This document shows positions 36,454 to 47,217 of a DNA stretch of 64,000 bases, piece by piece. Source of the DNA: Gamsiella multidivaricata (lineage: Eukaryota > Mortierellomycota > Mortierellomycetes > Mortierellales > Mortierellaceae). The DNA lies in the NCBI RefSeq assembly GCF_025024155.1, contig NW_026251747.1, forward strand, positions 124,001-188,000, read 5' to 3'. How positions within the stretch are numbered: the stretch's first letter is position 1; the number at the start of each line of letters is the position of its first letter. The notes beneath the pieces are model-generated. The model was not told the origin of the DNA. It made no database searches and was given only the letters and a program-made list of their open reading frames with translations. The translations under genes were made by a program, and so were the position numbers.

Positions 36454-37503
36454 ATGGCCTTCCCATCCATAACCAAACAATCCTTTCAGCACTCTGCTAT
36501 TCAACAGTTACTACTTCAGGATGCTGCCGTCACGATGGGCCCCTCTGCGCGGTCTTCTTCCATACACATCCTTGACCTTGAAACCGCGAACTCTGAGTCT
36601 TATGCTACGCCCGCTTCTCCTTCAACGGAAACAGACGACGAACCCGACACGGAGACGTTTGACAATGCCTCCTTGGATGGCGGCCAGACAGAGCTGGAAG
36701 ATGCTCTAGCAGTAGCAAGTTCGGAGACTTCGAGAGGGCCAAGAAAGCGGAATTTTCGCAAGTTTCAGGATCCTGCCTACGAGATCGTCCTACTCAGAGC
36801 TATCGATGCAACAAAACCTTTTGGGGCTCAGCATGGGAAAACGAAGGAAGCGTGGCAGGGAGTCATTAAGTACCTGCAGGACTACGACATGGAGCGATTC
36901 CAAAAGCAAGGCGAGGAGCCTATGTTCGAAGGAGTTACTCTTCGACTCTGCCAATCCAAATGGGAAGCGTTATCAAATGAGCAGCGGAAGTTCCAAGTTG
37001 AGATGGACAAAGCGACTGGCGTTTCCCCTGAAATGACTGAGCGACGTATTCTGATGCAGGATATATATCATTACGAACAAGCTTGCGCCAATGCTGCAAA
37101 GGAGGCCAAAGAACAGAGGACGAGAAAACGGCAGAGGGCCAATGATGATCGACATGCAGGCCGTCTGTTGCTTGAGGCGTCTATCACAGGACCCGTTCGA
37201 CGTCAGGACGACGTAGACTCAGAGTCATCTTCATCTGCAACCACTCCTGGTGCAAGGACTCCTCCGAGAAAGAAACGGGTACACATCGACGCTTTGTACA
37301 GCCAGCTGGAGGCGGCGAAGGAGCAAGCTCAAGCGGGCAAACTGCTACAGGAGCGACAGCTGGAATTACTGACAAAGGGTCAAGAGGAGCAACGACAGCA
37401 ACTGGAGTCCCATAATCAAGTGATGCGCCAATATGTGGAGGAGCAGAAGAACACTCAGGATCGCATTCTAGATATTCTTCGGATACTGTCAGAAAGGCAT
37501 TGA
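36454..37503 (+). CDS. Myb/SANT-like DNA-binding protein of PIF/Harbinger element
   Basis: Single-exon 349-aa protein. In this superfamily a second protein with a Myb/trihelix domain helps bring the transposase into the nucleus and onto the ends. The region at residues 90-190 (EIVLLRAIDATKPFGAQHGK, then AWQGVIKYLQDYD, later LRLCQSKWEALSNEQRK) has the spacing of a trihelix/Myb-like fold. A Lys/Arg-rich patch (RTRKRQR) could be a nuclear signal. The C-terminal 80 residues are a Gln/Glu-rich coiled coil. Its stop lies 1 nt from the stop of the convergent transposase. A second in-frame ATG at 36535 is also a possible start. Confidence 0.78.
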   Translation: MAFPSITKQSFQHSAIQQLLLQDAAVTMGPSARSSSIHILDLETANSESYATPASPSTETDDEPDTETFDNASLDGGQTELEDALAVASSETSRGPRKRNFRKFQDPAYEIVLLRAIDATKPFGAQHGKTKEAWQGVIKYLQDYDMERFQKQGEEPMFEGVTLRLCQSKWEALSNEQRKFQVEMDKATGVSPEMTERRILMQDIYHYEQACANAAKEAKEQRTRKRQRANDDRHAGRLLLEASITGPVRRQDDVDSESSSSATTPGARTPPRKKRVHIDALYSQLEAAKEQAQAGKLLQERQLELLTKGQEEQRQQLESHNQVMRQYVEEQKNTQDRILDILRILSERH

Positions 37504-37504
37504 T

Positions 37505-38620
37505 TTATAAAAAATGCTGCCCTATTTGTGGGTGTATATACTCGTTCAGTGAAGGAGGATCGACACCAAAATGCTCATTGATCTGGCTGCCGTTGAAGCA
37601 AGTGTGGATGTTTGTGAATATCACAGCACACTTGTAGTAAGAACCAAGACAGGACGAAAGCATTCGCTGCGTTCTCGGGAAATCCAACGCAGAAAAGTAG
37701 GTGGTTACCCGTCCGAATGCCCACTCGATTATAACTCGCTGGTTAGCCATCTGCTCGTTGAAGTCCTGCTGCTCTTGAGTAAGATTAGCTCCAGCGTAAG
37801 GACGAAGCATATGGCCATCCAACTGATATGCCGGATCTCCGTAAAGTGCAAGCGCGCGTCCGTCAGGGTCGAAGGCGTGTTCGTCGAGATAGTCCGGTAA
37901 GCTTGACTCCTGGTAGATTGTGTAATCATGCGTGTTGCCTGGGTAAGGGTCACCGAGGTGGATGATTATGCCGTCAGGTGCTACCACGCCTTGATATTTC
38001 AGTGCGTGAAAGCGCTTGTGGCCGTTATACATGGCCCGCTGATTGATAGTTGGCCGGCAGATCTTGCGGGCGGTGCCATCGATATAGCCGAACACAGAGT
38101 TGCAGGTGTAATTGCTTTTCCTTGAACACAGATCTGCTAACCCCCTAAGCTTCGCACTTGTAAGTCGGTAGGGATCCCATTCCAAGACTTGGCCCCAGTG
38201 CAGTACGACCCACTTCACAAACGCTGTGATCATCCGAGACAAGTAACTACGGCTGTATCCAAATATCGGCTCCATTCGATTAAGTCGAGCCGGGAAAGAC
38301 ATTCGATACAGCGTCATACAGAGAGCTGTCATCGCGGAGACTTTATCGCCGTTGTCGGTCCTCATAATGGTAGGCACTTGAAGGGCACCGAGAATTTGTT
38401 GAAGTTGTGGAGCTGTAAAGCGGAACTGTTCCTTGCAGCTTTCGGGGGTGTATGCATCTACATTGAAGTTGTGTAAGAAGAGTAACGGGCGCGCCAAGTG
38501 AATGTGCTGACCCTCAAAGTCCTCTTGTTCATCTACGCCATCTTCTTCTTCGTCGTAGTCAATCAGACCTCGTTCTGCAAGAAGCAGTTGTTGCAGAATG
38601 GTGATTTCAAGGAGAGACAT
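37505..38620 (-). CDS. PIF/Harbinger DDE transposase
   Basis: Single-exon 371-aa DDE_Tnp_4-type transposase that cuts and joins the element ends. The triad is intact: first Asp in VFGYIDGTARKICRP, second in ALYGDPAYQLDGH, and Glu in VIIEWAFGRVTTYF. The conserved YPGNTHDYTIYQES block lies between the Asp residues. An N-terminal helix-turn-helix-like region (FTAPQLQQILGALQVP, then MTALCMTLYRMSFPARL) precedes the nuclease fold. No frame damage is seen, so the enzyme is plausibly active. Confidence 0.9.
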   Translation of the reverse strand: MSLLEITILQQLLLAERGLIDYDEEEDGVDEQEDFEGQHIHLARPLLFLHNFNVDAYTPESCKEQFRFTAPQLQQILGALQVPTIMRTDNGDKVSAMTALCMTLYRMSFPARLNRMEPIFGYSRSYLSRMITAFVKWVVLHWGQVLEWDPYRLTSAKLRGLADLCSRKSNYTCNSVFGYIDGTARKICRPTINQRAMYNGHKRFHALKYQGVVAPDGIIIHLGDPYPGNTHDYTIYQESSLPDYLDEHAFDPDGRALALYGDPAYQLDGHMLRPYAGANLTQEQQDFNEQMANQRVIIEWAFGRVTTYFSALDFPRTQRMLSSCLGSYYKCAVIFTNIHTCFNGSQINEHFGVDPPSLNEYIHPQIGQHFL

Positions 38621-38767
38621 GAGGCAGGTTAAACTACATTCATGTTTGCTATTTATTGTCAGTGCAGCTCAGGCGCCAACCTCTCTACCGCAATTTTCAA
38701 GTAATCCACCCTTCCTACTTGGTAGAAATACAGAGTCACAACTACCCATATTTCTACCGGTACAATT

Positions 38768-38784
38768 GGGCTCCGAAACATGTC
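38768..38784 (-). repeat. right terminal inverted repeat of Harbinger element
   Basis: Pairs with 36216-36232 (15 of 17). Confidence 0.75.
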
Positions 38785-40067
38785 TAATGGCCACGTTGAA
38801 TCGTTGTTTAATGCATGTTGAATTGTCATCTCGATTGATACGGCCAATCAAATGTGTTTGTTGAATATATTTTTGTTTAACAGAAAAAATAAGCAAGAAA
38901 TCGATGTTTATGGCTTGTTGAACGCTTGTTGAATGCCCATAACCCAATCAGATTTCAATAAAAATTATTAAACATTCCACCAAATTCGAGTCTACTTACT
39001 TTTCGGCGGTCCAGAAGAATGGAAGTCCACAGGCAAGGGCGTTTGACCAGGCTGATTTGAATCGGCACGGTTTCTTTGTGGCATACAACATCTCGCACAA
39101 GGGTAAGACGTAATGTGAGTTCGCAAGCTACCGCGACCTGCCAGCGTTTCTCCAGGCATACAGCAGAATCCCGGAGACCGAGCGGTGCTTCAATGACATC
39201 ATCCGAGATGGGCGTGCTTGCGCGGAGCTGAAGCATTACTCAAGTGTGGTTTTACTGGGGGAATTATCCTTCAAAGCTCAGATGTAACTGGACAGATTCC
39301 GAGCATGCGTTTTTAAAAAGTAACCATGGCATTGACATCACTTGTCTCTAATAAATGGAACTCTGACTACCACAATGCCTGAATCAAAAGCTTGTTGATC
39401 AACACATCCTCACTCATACACGTAATAAGACGATTGATTTCCATCCTGCTCTGCAACCGGTGGCCAGACATGCATCTTCATATTTTCACTCTCTTAGAAG
39501 ATGAGATGGGACTCTGGCCGTTGTTCAACTAGAGAAGGTTGGTCAATAAGAGAGGGTTGGGCCGGCGACCACCATTTTCTAACACCAAGGTGGATGCCTG
39601 GGTCATCACGTGGCTTTATTGAGCATGCATTAGCATCGCATAGATGGGATGAGATGCTCTAGATGATTGTGATTGCTTTTTTTACCTTTAAAAAAAGGCG
39701 CACAAATCCTGGTCTACAAATACGGCTAGAAATATAATGACTATGATTAACGGTACGATCTCGGGAAAGCCCTGTTCGAGTTAGACTCGCTGCATCTTGC
39801 CCGCTGACTGTTCAGGCATGGTGAATTTCTGCTTTTTGTGCCGGAGCCCGCGTCCTGGGATCTCAGAATGCATCTTCCTCAACAGACGAAGAAAAAAGCA
39901 ACGTGGGATCACAGTGTACACTAGACTATCGTGGAGCTACATACTACTATCTTGGTCTGAAAGACGGCTTCTTGCAGATGTCACGGTTCGCAGTAATTTT
40001 TTCCAAAATTTTAATGTTGACATGCATGTCCTATTGCAGTTATGGGGAGAAGACGCTGCGTCTCCAC
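38785..40067. other. non-coding stretch with TTGTTGAA motifs and a gene relic
   Basis: Variants of TTGTTGAA recur at about 38810-38940 and also left of the Harbinger element (36170-36205). Apart from a short relic at 38997-39240, the rest has no recognisable gene. Confidence 0.5.
38997..39240 (+). pseudogene. relic of an unknown coding region
   Basis: One frame is protein-like across about 80 codons, with a single TAA in the middle. The second half reads EFASYRDLPAFLQAYSRIPE, then TERCFNDIIRDGRACAELKH. This vaguely recalls primase-like proteins found in fungal mobile elements, but I cannot confirm that. The edges are unclear. Confidence 0.25.
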
Positions 40068-42323
40068 TCAATAAGCTGGGCCACAGATCCCTGGTGATTT
40101 GCCGGTCGATGCTGATTTCAAATCAATCTTTAACACGAATTGCTTCACCGGCCGTATCAGCTTTGGGACTCTCTTATAGACTATCCCTGTCGTAGATAAG
40201 TACTTCTGCTCTGGGAAGTTGTCATAAATCTCGCTTGGTACAATAAAAACTAGATGAGCGTCTCCAGAGGAGTGGATCCATCCTTTGTCCATGAGATTTT
40301 CGAGGAACTTCGAAAACGGCGGCCCTTTTATGTCGTGTCTCTTGGATACCGTAACTTGAAACAAGTGTCCTGACGACAATAGTAAATCGATGCAAGCGTA
40401 GTTATAAGTCTTTGGTATGCACAATGTCCCTGGAGGCACTGCGGAAATCTCATCGAACAACTCTACGCTTGGATCGGCCGGGACTCTGAAAGTGGTATCC
40501 GACCCATCTTGAAGACCCTTGATTTGGAATTCGTAGCCCCCCTTTCGAAAGATGTGTCGTACATATAGCTCGAACATGGGTCCCTTAGCGGTTCCGACGT
40601 TGACGCTAGTGAGTTTCTCCAAGATTTGTTGTCAAGTAACATCTTGCAGTGATTTGCCGATTTCGTCTACGATATATGTTGACGCCCATTCCAAACGAAA
40701 GTCCTTGTGATCCTCCGTAGGCCAGCGGTGAAGTAGACGGCTGCTATATTCTAGTGATTCTCTCCCTTGCTCAAAGCATTGCATCATCCTCAGCGGAGCT
40801 CTGACGAGATCGATGGCTTGCAAAACGCGTGCACACGCACTCTTCTTGGCACCAGCAGTATCACCGGGATCGAGGTTCAGTACATTCATTGGTTTTTCAA
40901 GGACATATCTCGGCACGCCGCCTACCATACCGTAGAGTTCCTCCATAAGGTTCTTGGGAACCACTCTGAAGCCCTCAACACCGTCCCGGCATTGCTCTAA
41001 CTCCTCCAGCATCCATGGGGCCATGTAGTAACGCCACGGTACTCGTTTGTCGACTTCCTGATATTGGTTCATCTCGGAATGTAGTGTCTTTGGCGATGCT
41101 GATATAATAGTCCTTGCTCTCTCCAGCAGCGGGTTTGGAGAGCTGTCGACTAAATACCACGTTTCGGGTAGATTGAGAAAGGGCCGAAAATCCTCGATGT
41201 CTCCATAGCGTAGAGTAGATAACCCTCCATATACATAGCACTTGGATCCCCCTTTCTCCTGAAAAATCACAATAGGCGGGTTGTCGTCACTGCTTGTAGC
41301 AAGAAATCGGATGGTGAAGTATACGAGGAAGGCTGATTTTCCAATGCCTGATGTTCCAGTGACAACAACGTGCTTCTGAGCCCTATTCCTAGGACTGTCC
41401 TGAAATTTCATGGAAACTTCTTGGTAAAGGTCCTTGTAGGCTTGCCGAACATATAGATCTTCTGTATTGACCACTGGAAATAGAGTGCCGGAACCGGGAG
41501 GTGTGGACAGTAACTCTATTTCTTGAAAAGATCGATTTCGGAGAGCAAATGCAACCGTAGATAGCGAATCGTATCTGTTGGTCTTGTCAACCGGGCCACC
41601 AAGGAAACCAAGCACAGAGACTCTTTCTTTATAGTCAAGCAGAGAAAGGTCGGACTTATTATCCACCACAGCCTTTTGCGTAAGACCAGCTTCCTCAATC
41701 GCATCCTTCAACGAGTTCGTATCAAGACGGGTCTTCTTGGGAGGGGGCGCTAACAGGGGAATGGCGTACAGGCAAAGGTAAGCAGTCAAGAATATTAACA
41801 ACGCCAGGAGTGTTCATAAAATGACTGAATGAAAGACAAAGAGGTGGTTAGAAAGGATCAATAATACCCACCCGCATCCTCTTCACTGTCTCTTTTAGGA
41901 GCTATCGGAAGAAAAAAAAAAAAACGAAACGTAAATAACACGCGCCAGAATACCAATCATCAGTCTGCAGAGAGCTGGAGACATACCTGGCGGGGGTGGT
42001 CGTTGCGCGATGATGTTGATGGTCTTCCTTGGTACATCTTCCTTGAACACCTCGGAAAGGTCCATTGCTGGGCCTAGCTTCGTCTTATCATCCAGACCAT
42101 CGAGCGTGATGATGCTCTCGTCCTCTGCGTTCTCGTCAATGGGGATTGTGGCTCGCCAGAGCGTGAGCCTGTCCGCAGCAATGTCGCCATACTCTGGTGA
42201 CATCTTGGCCTTGATGAGGTCCTTGAGTTCGGCAATGGTTGATATGGATGTTGCCTTGACCAAGAACGCGTTTGATGTCGATTCACCGTCGACGAGACAA
42301 AAAAGGCTAATGAGGTTGGCCAT
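40068..42323 (-). pseudogene. Crinkler-type (CRN) effector-like gene B, interrupted
   Basis: Three exons: 42323-41987 (header, ubiquitin-like, same 337-nt length as CRN-A), 41901-41872 (30-nt linker) and 41749 onward. Exon 3 starts APPPKKTRLDTN and carries a P-loop NTPase with Walker A GTSGIGKSAFLVYF (about 41345) and a Walker B-like WYLVDSSP. The frame reaches a TGA at 40632-40634 and then continues open in the same frame to 40068. This last part holds the block GPMFELYVRHIFRKGGYEF, typical of the C-terminal nuclease-like region of this family. The stop therefore removes the presumed effector domain. A truncated product is possible. The NTPase and C-terminus are unlike those of CRN-A. Confidence 0.82.
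41811..42073 (-). repeat. 263-bp module shared with CRN-A (copy B)
   Basis: Partner of 35424-35686; only a few base differences or single-base indels are visible. Confidence 0.92.
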
Positions 42324-42506
42324 GGTCGAGGGCGAGTTGAGGGAGAATGATGGAGTGTGTTGTGCGGAGGAGATCAAGAGAAAGAAAATACGAGAGAAAA
42401 TGGACGGGCAGGGGCGATTAGGAGTGCGGAGCGAAAGGTGGGAGACAAGGGGCGCGGTGTTGCCAAGACCTCCTCCTTTCTAACCATCCTGTCCTCTACT
42501 TCTACC
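42324..42506. promoter_or_regulatory. divergent promoter region of CRN-B and small plus-strand gene
   Basis: A 183-bp gap separates two ATGs pointing outward. No specific element is identified; the role is inferred from position. Confidence 0.35.
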
Positions 42507-42904
42507 ATGCCTAAAACAACGCGCTCTGTTCACACAGCCCCAGCTCCTAGTCCAGTAAACACCAAACGTGCTGGTTCTGGAACCCCCGCTTCCAAATCAC
42601 ACAAATTTCGAAAGAAGTACACTCTTTACGACAAGGGTCAATTCCTCTCAAAGTCAGAGCTGTTCTCCGCGGCCGCACTGTGGATAAGATGGTTCCTCTC
42701 GAGGATTTCTCTTCACAACCTTCAAGCCCCTATCTAGATGAGGATTATTCTCGAGAATCTTTTCAAGAGGCTATAAACGGATTCGTGGATACTGAAGCTG
42801 ATCTACAGCATCCCAACTGCGATGCTATATTGAAAGCTAACCTTCGGGCAGCTCTCGATACGATGGAATTGCTTATTGATATGCATGGGCTGAGGAACAT
42901 GTAA
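42507..42904 (+). CDS. small basic protein, unknown, frame unresolved
   Basis: From the ATG at 42507 a Ser/Thr/Lys-rich frame runs to about 42680 (KSHKFRKKYTLYDKGQFLSK). The protein-like continuation (VDKMVPLEDFSSQP, then YLDEDYSRESFQEAINGFVD) is in another frame and ends at 42904. No intron with proper sites joins them, so a shift lies at about 42655-42685, or the two frames are unrelated. The product would be about 130 aa. No family recognised. Confidence 0.35.
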
Positions 42905-43241
42905 ACGCGAACCTGTTTAAATAAATCATACATATTTTTCAATTGGACTGAATACGTGACTGCTCCTCCAATTTAAGTCGCAAAATAGGACTTAAGTGGC
43001 CGTTGTTAATCAACAATGCTCCAGCCTGCTCTATGGATTTTGGATGCAATTGAACGATGCGATACTACGAAAAAGGCACATCATCGAAGGTGACTGTGAG
43101 GAGGGCGCCATGCATGTGAGGTAGCATGTTGGCAGATGCTCATCCATGTTCATGTCTCGCTGACATCAACTGGTTGGTGCAGGGGATACTAATACACATT
43201 ATTCTACAATATAAATTACATCTGGAATAAATCGTTGCTAT
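42905..43241. other. spacer downstream of MAD3
   Basis: No gene seen. Confidence 0.5.
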
Positions 43242-46097
43242 TCACAATGGCTCTTCGTGGTCGAGATATGGTGGTGGGGCCTCATCCTCCAACATTGGGA
43301 CACTGTCGACGTCCAAGGTCGTAGCTTCGTCCCGAAACACTTCAAAGGCTCTTGGTCGATCCCTGGACGAAACAGCCGGACCCCCAGCATGGATCATATG
43401 CCGACTCTTCTGACCCTGTGCGATCGTGATACCGCTGCTGCTTCTGATACCGCTCGTGCTACCGCTGCTCAAGCGACCAACGCTGGAGATCGACTTCGCC
43501 TGATACCCGCCAGGAGTATGTCCTTTGTTTGTTGAATCCAACCTGTCCAAATCGTGATGTGCCTGTTGATTCTGGTGTGGCAGCTGTTGCATCTGCTGGG
43601 ACCTATGTCGAATGACCATGGTAATATTAGAATAGTCCTGAGTTCCGTTCGGATCAAATCGCGAGGAGGTCCTCTTGTTGGCTCTCAATGACAGTCTGTT
43701 TCCACCACGCCCAAGCTGCGCCGTTATGTCGGCGCCCATCTCTTCCGCACGCTTTCTTTTGAGAGCCTCGATGTCTCGCGTGATAGTTGATTCGTAGCCT
43801 CGCTCCAGTTTCTTGAGGAAAATATCCGTCTGGCCCTTTCGGCCGTCGTCATCATCTTCTTCGGATTCGTCGTAAACATCGTCTTCAAGGTACGCCCGGG
43901 TCGAAGCTGGCATCTCGAGTGGGATATCCAGAATTGGAAAGGACTTTACAGAGTTTACGAAGTCGCCTTCATATTCACTCTGACTGCCCTCAGTACTCCA
44001 TTCCGAGTCTATGCTTCTTTGAGAGCGTGAGCGGTCGCTAAAGATCTTGTTCATCTCGGCTGAGGCGTATTTGGTATGAATGGTCGGGGACGAAGGTGTC
44101 ATACGTCTTCTTGATTCGAATACTCGTCGCTCTTCCTCACTAGGACTTGCTGGAAGCAGCGGCTTGATTGGAGCCGCAGGTCGTTGTTGGTTCAAGGCCG
44201 CGCAAGTGTTGTGGGACATTTGCTTGAGTTGCGTTTCAGCTGTCTCGTCTCCGCCCCGCTCAGGTTCCTCCTGATTTCTGTATTCGCGACCAGAATGTTC
44301 GATATAGGCAGCTGGTTGAGATCGTGAGTTCAAATTCTCCGCGTTCTTAATCTGATACCGTGTCTGTCTGGCCCTAATCTCTTCAATGGTGAACTCTTGC
44401 CCGCCGTCATAAATCTGGTCTAGTCTTATCATACGACGCTCCCGCTGTCCGCGCTCGCTGATAGTGATCGGAAATTGTTGCTGCTGTTGCTGTATAGAAG
44501 GACCTGGGACCGCCACAGATTGCACAGGCTGCGCAGGTTTTACAAGTTGTGATGATTGGGTAAGTCGAGGAAGCTGGGCAGGTTGAACTGGTTTCTCAGG
44601 TTGCGCAGGTTGTGCAGACTGCTCATATTGTACAGGCTGTTCAGACTGAGTACGCTGCGCGGGTTGTTGCAAGCTTACAGTCGTCTCGTGCATGTCCGTG
44701 GAAGAAGGCCTTGAGTTCTGGGGCGCATTCGTTGAGTTTTCGCCTTCCTATTGTCAGCACACAAGAAGAACAACATGGGTATTAGCAAACTATTTCAGTG
44801 TCCATTACACAACAGTCGATTCGGAGGCAGACTTACATTATCCGGGTCCCGATATACCTCCAGCTTTGGATGAGGCCTTCTTGCGAAGGAGTCCTCAGCT
44901 GTCAACCTGGTACCTTTCCAGCCTGTTACCTCCTGGACATTCTCCTTCCGACGAACTTGTTCCACTCCGAGATCTCGCCATGTGGTGTTTTCTTGCGAGA
45001 CACAACTTCGCTGTGAGGGCCCTGTAGGCCTTCCTGTTGGGCGTGACGCTGCATTGGAATCTGCAAAGACGGACAGTCGAGCGTTAGGTCGCTGTTGAGT
45101 GGATGTGGTTGATGTCCGTGAGGAAGTCGATGGCGGCCTTCCATATCCAACTGGAACATGTCCTTGTGCAGTGGCATTGGCTGGAAGTGACTCTGTGCTG
45201 GATAATTTGGCGCCCAAAACTCTGCGGTGGATGGTGGTCGTGGCGGGGATGTCTGCGGAGCGAAGTGGTTGAGCAGATGACAGGGACTCCAAGGTCTCTC
45301 TCTCAAGTTCTTCCTGACGCCGCTGCTCCCGTTGTTGAAAGTCTTCGAGTTGTCTCTGCAGGCGCTTTGATGGCTGAGCTCGTCTATGAATGCCCAGCGA
45401 GAGTATGTCCTTGGCCTTATCGAATCTAGGTTCGAAAGTCGAGTGAATGATGGTCAATATATGGAAAGCAAGCCAAGTGAGCTCCCAAGGTATCTCAGGC
45501 AATACAGCGGGTAAAGACATACTCGTCCCTCGACTCCAGATACTCGGCATATGCCTCATAGAAGACCGATAATTCCGATCCAATGCTATTGGTTTCCATA
45601 AAGCGAAAGACGTCCAGAGGCAGCTCCACCTTTTCGGAATACAAGATAAACAGCTTGACGAAGCGCAGATCGTTCCGGTATCGCTCCTTGTCCTGGAATG
45701 AACTGATAGCTTGCTCCAAAAGAGGTGTTAGCCTGGAGTCGTGTCCCTGTGCAGCACTCTGTGGATAATTCTCGATGGTCCACTTGACGTATCGCATAAA
45801 GACATCCATGGGATCGTCCATTTCATCGAATTCTTGGAGCTCAACTTGGAAGCGTTGACGCTGAAGCGCCAGCTCGTGAGCGCGATCCTCGGGCTGGGTC
45901 GTGAAGAGTCGACTCAGGACCTGGGCGCTCCGACCCTGACGGATGGGCTGGATGTTCTCCTTCTCCAGTTCGATGTCATCAAAGTCAACCACCTGAGCGT
46001 AGCCGGATGAGGGATGCGAAGGTGAAGTTGTAGTTGAGGTTGCGATGGAACCCTCCTGGTCATGGCTCTCATGATGCTGTCGCTGTTGCTGGTGCAT
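43242..46097 (-). CDS. MAD3: spindle-assembly-checkpoint protein MAD3 (BubR1-like, no kinase)
   Basis: Mitotic checkpoint complex subunit that inhibits APC/C-Cdc20. Three exons (46097-45523, 45425-44837, 44747-43242) give 889 aa. Residue region 40-55 has the first KEN box (LEKENIQP). Residues about 85-230 are the Mad3/Bub1 homology (TPR-like) domain, with DPMDVFMRYVKWTIENYPQ, LFILYSEKVELPLDVFRFME and, after the splice, DKAKDILSLGIHRRAQP. A second KEN box (VRRKENVQEV) precedes the exon 2/3 border. GQEFTIEEIRARQTRYQ in exon 3 fits a GLEBS-type Bub3-binding motif. Exon 3 begins with a Gln/Pro-rich repeat. The C-terminus ends in DEAPPPYLDHEEPL with no kinase domain, so it is MAD3 rather than BUB1. 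Confidence 0.9.
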
Positions 46098-47217
46098 CCC
46101 GTAAAGTCGTTCTGGTGGCGATAGACAGAAGCGAGGCTTGTTTCAGTCCACGCGAGGCACGCTCTTTAGTCCTGCGACCCATAATTGACTGCTAGTGACA
46201 TGTAATACGAGAGCATATTTCCATGTTTGTCTTTATCTTACCATAATCCCCTCTTCGCGTGAGAGCTTGAAGATGCCTGCAGTGCTTGCTAACTAGTGGT
46301 GATAGTGGTGTTGGCGTCACTAGGGTGGGAGTATCTTAGGAGAAAAGCGCGAGCTGGGCGTGGTGGGTGTGCTCGGTGTGCTGGGCGTGCTGGGCCTATC
46401 GAGCCTGGACATTCAGGGCATTCGTATGCCATCCGAGATTAGGAATAAAAGTTATATTTTGCATTGAAGCGTAAGAGAAGGATTGATAAATTCAAAGGTG
46501 TGCTTTGGTGAAATGAAGGTGCATTGCAAGGTAGGGAGCGACGGAGAGCTGCCAAAAGGCGCGGATTGTATAGGCATCAACGCATGCATACACTGCCAAG
46601 AACGCGAAGCCTTTTGTTCGGCAGGCCTTGATAAATGCGGGGAAACAAGAGGGCAAGGTGTGATTGATAGCCTGAGGCTAGTTCGCGTCAAGTCTTTTAT
46701 TCATGCGTACAGAATAGACCCTGCGGAACAAAGGGATGGATCGCTCAAAACAGCCATCCTCTTTCCACTGCCAATCAGTCCAAGGAAGGAGATGCAATAG
46801 GTTCAAGTCTGGGAGCGTGGTGTTGCAAAATTTAAAGGAAGTGTTCAGTGGTGAAGGTATATAAAGTGTGTTTTATTGGGTAAAGATTGAGGTTCAAGGG
46901 AGGTGCGTGTCTTGGGTACTAGTAGTTTTAATATTTCTGTTCAATACAACATCTCCGACATTGTTCCATAGGGTCGGCTATTGAAGCAGCTTTACCATTT
47001 TCTCTCGCTGCTTTGCAACACTCTTAGCGATATAGAATGGCTCGACGCTCCTCTTTTGTCAGTTTTCTCCCTTTAATCCGTATGTGCTTGTTAATACGAA
47101 TGCGCGTACTGTCGGTAGGGCGAAGGTCCTGCAACTTTTTTATTCGAACTCATAAAATCTTCGCGTGGGAATGCTAGGAGGCAACAGGAACAGTTTTTAA
47201 CCTACAACGTTTTTCTT
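46098..47217. other. non-coding stretch upstream of MAD3
   Basis: Bases about 46350-46400 are a degenerate 9-bp repeat of GTGCTGGGC. At about 46940-47115 the minus strand shows a short helix-turn-helix-like relic (KGRKLTKEERRAIL), probably transposon debris. No intact gene. Confidence 0.5.

Larger units (their letters stand above)
36216..38784. mobile_element. complete PIF/Harbinger transposon, 2.57 kb
   Basis: The left end GACATGTTTCGAAGACC (36216) and the inverted right end (38768-38784) match at 15 of 17 bases. The base triplets outside are TTA on the left and TAA on the right, so the exact end or the 3-bp target duplication is not settled. Inside are the two genes expected of this superfamily, both open: a Myb/SANT-like protein and a DDE transposase, placed tail to tail. 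It is potentially autonomous. Confidence 0.85.

Noticed and set aside
36162..38940. Direct TTGTTGAA-rich stretches on both sides of the Harbinger element, considered as a long target duplication
   Set aside because: The copies differ in many places, lie at different distances from the ends and recur elsewhere on the right side, so they look like a simple degenerate repeat.
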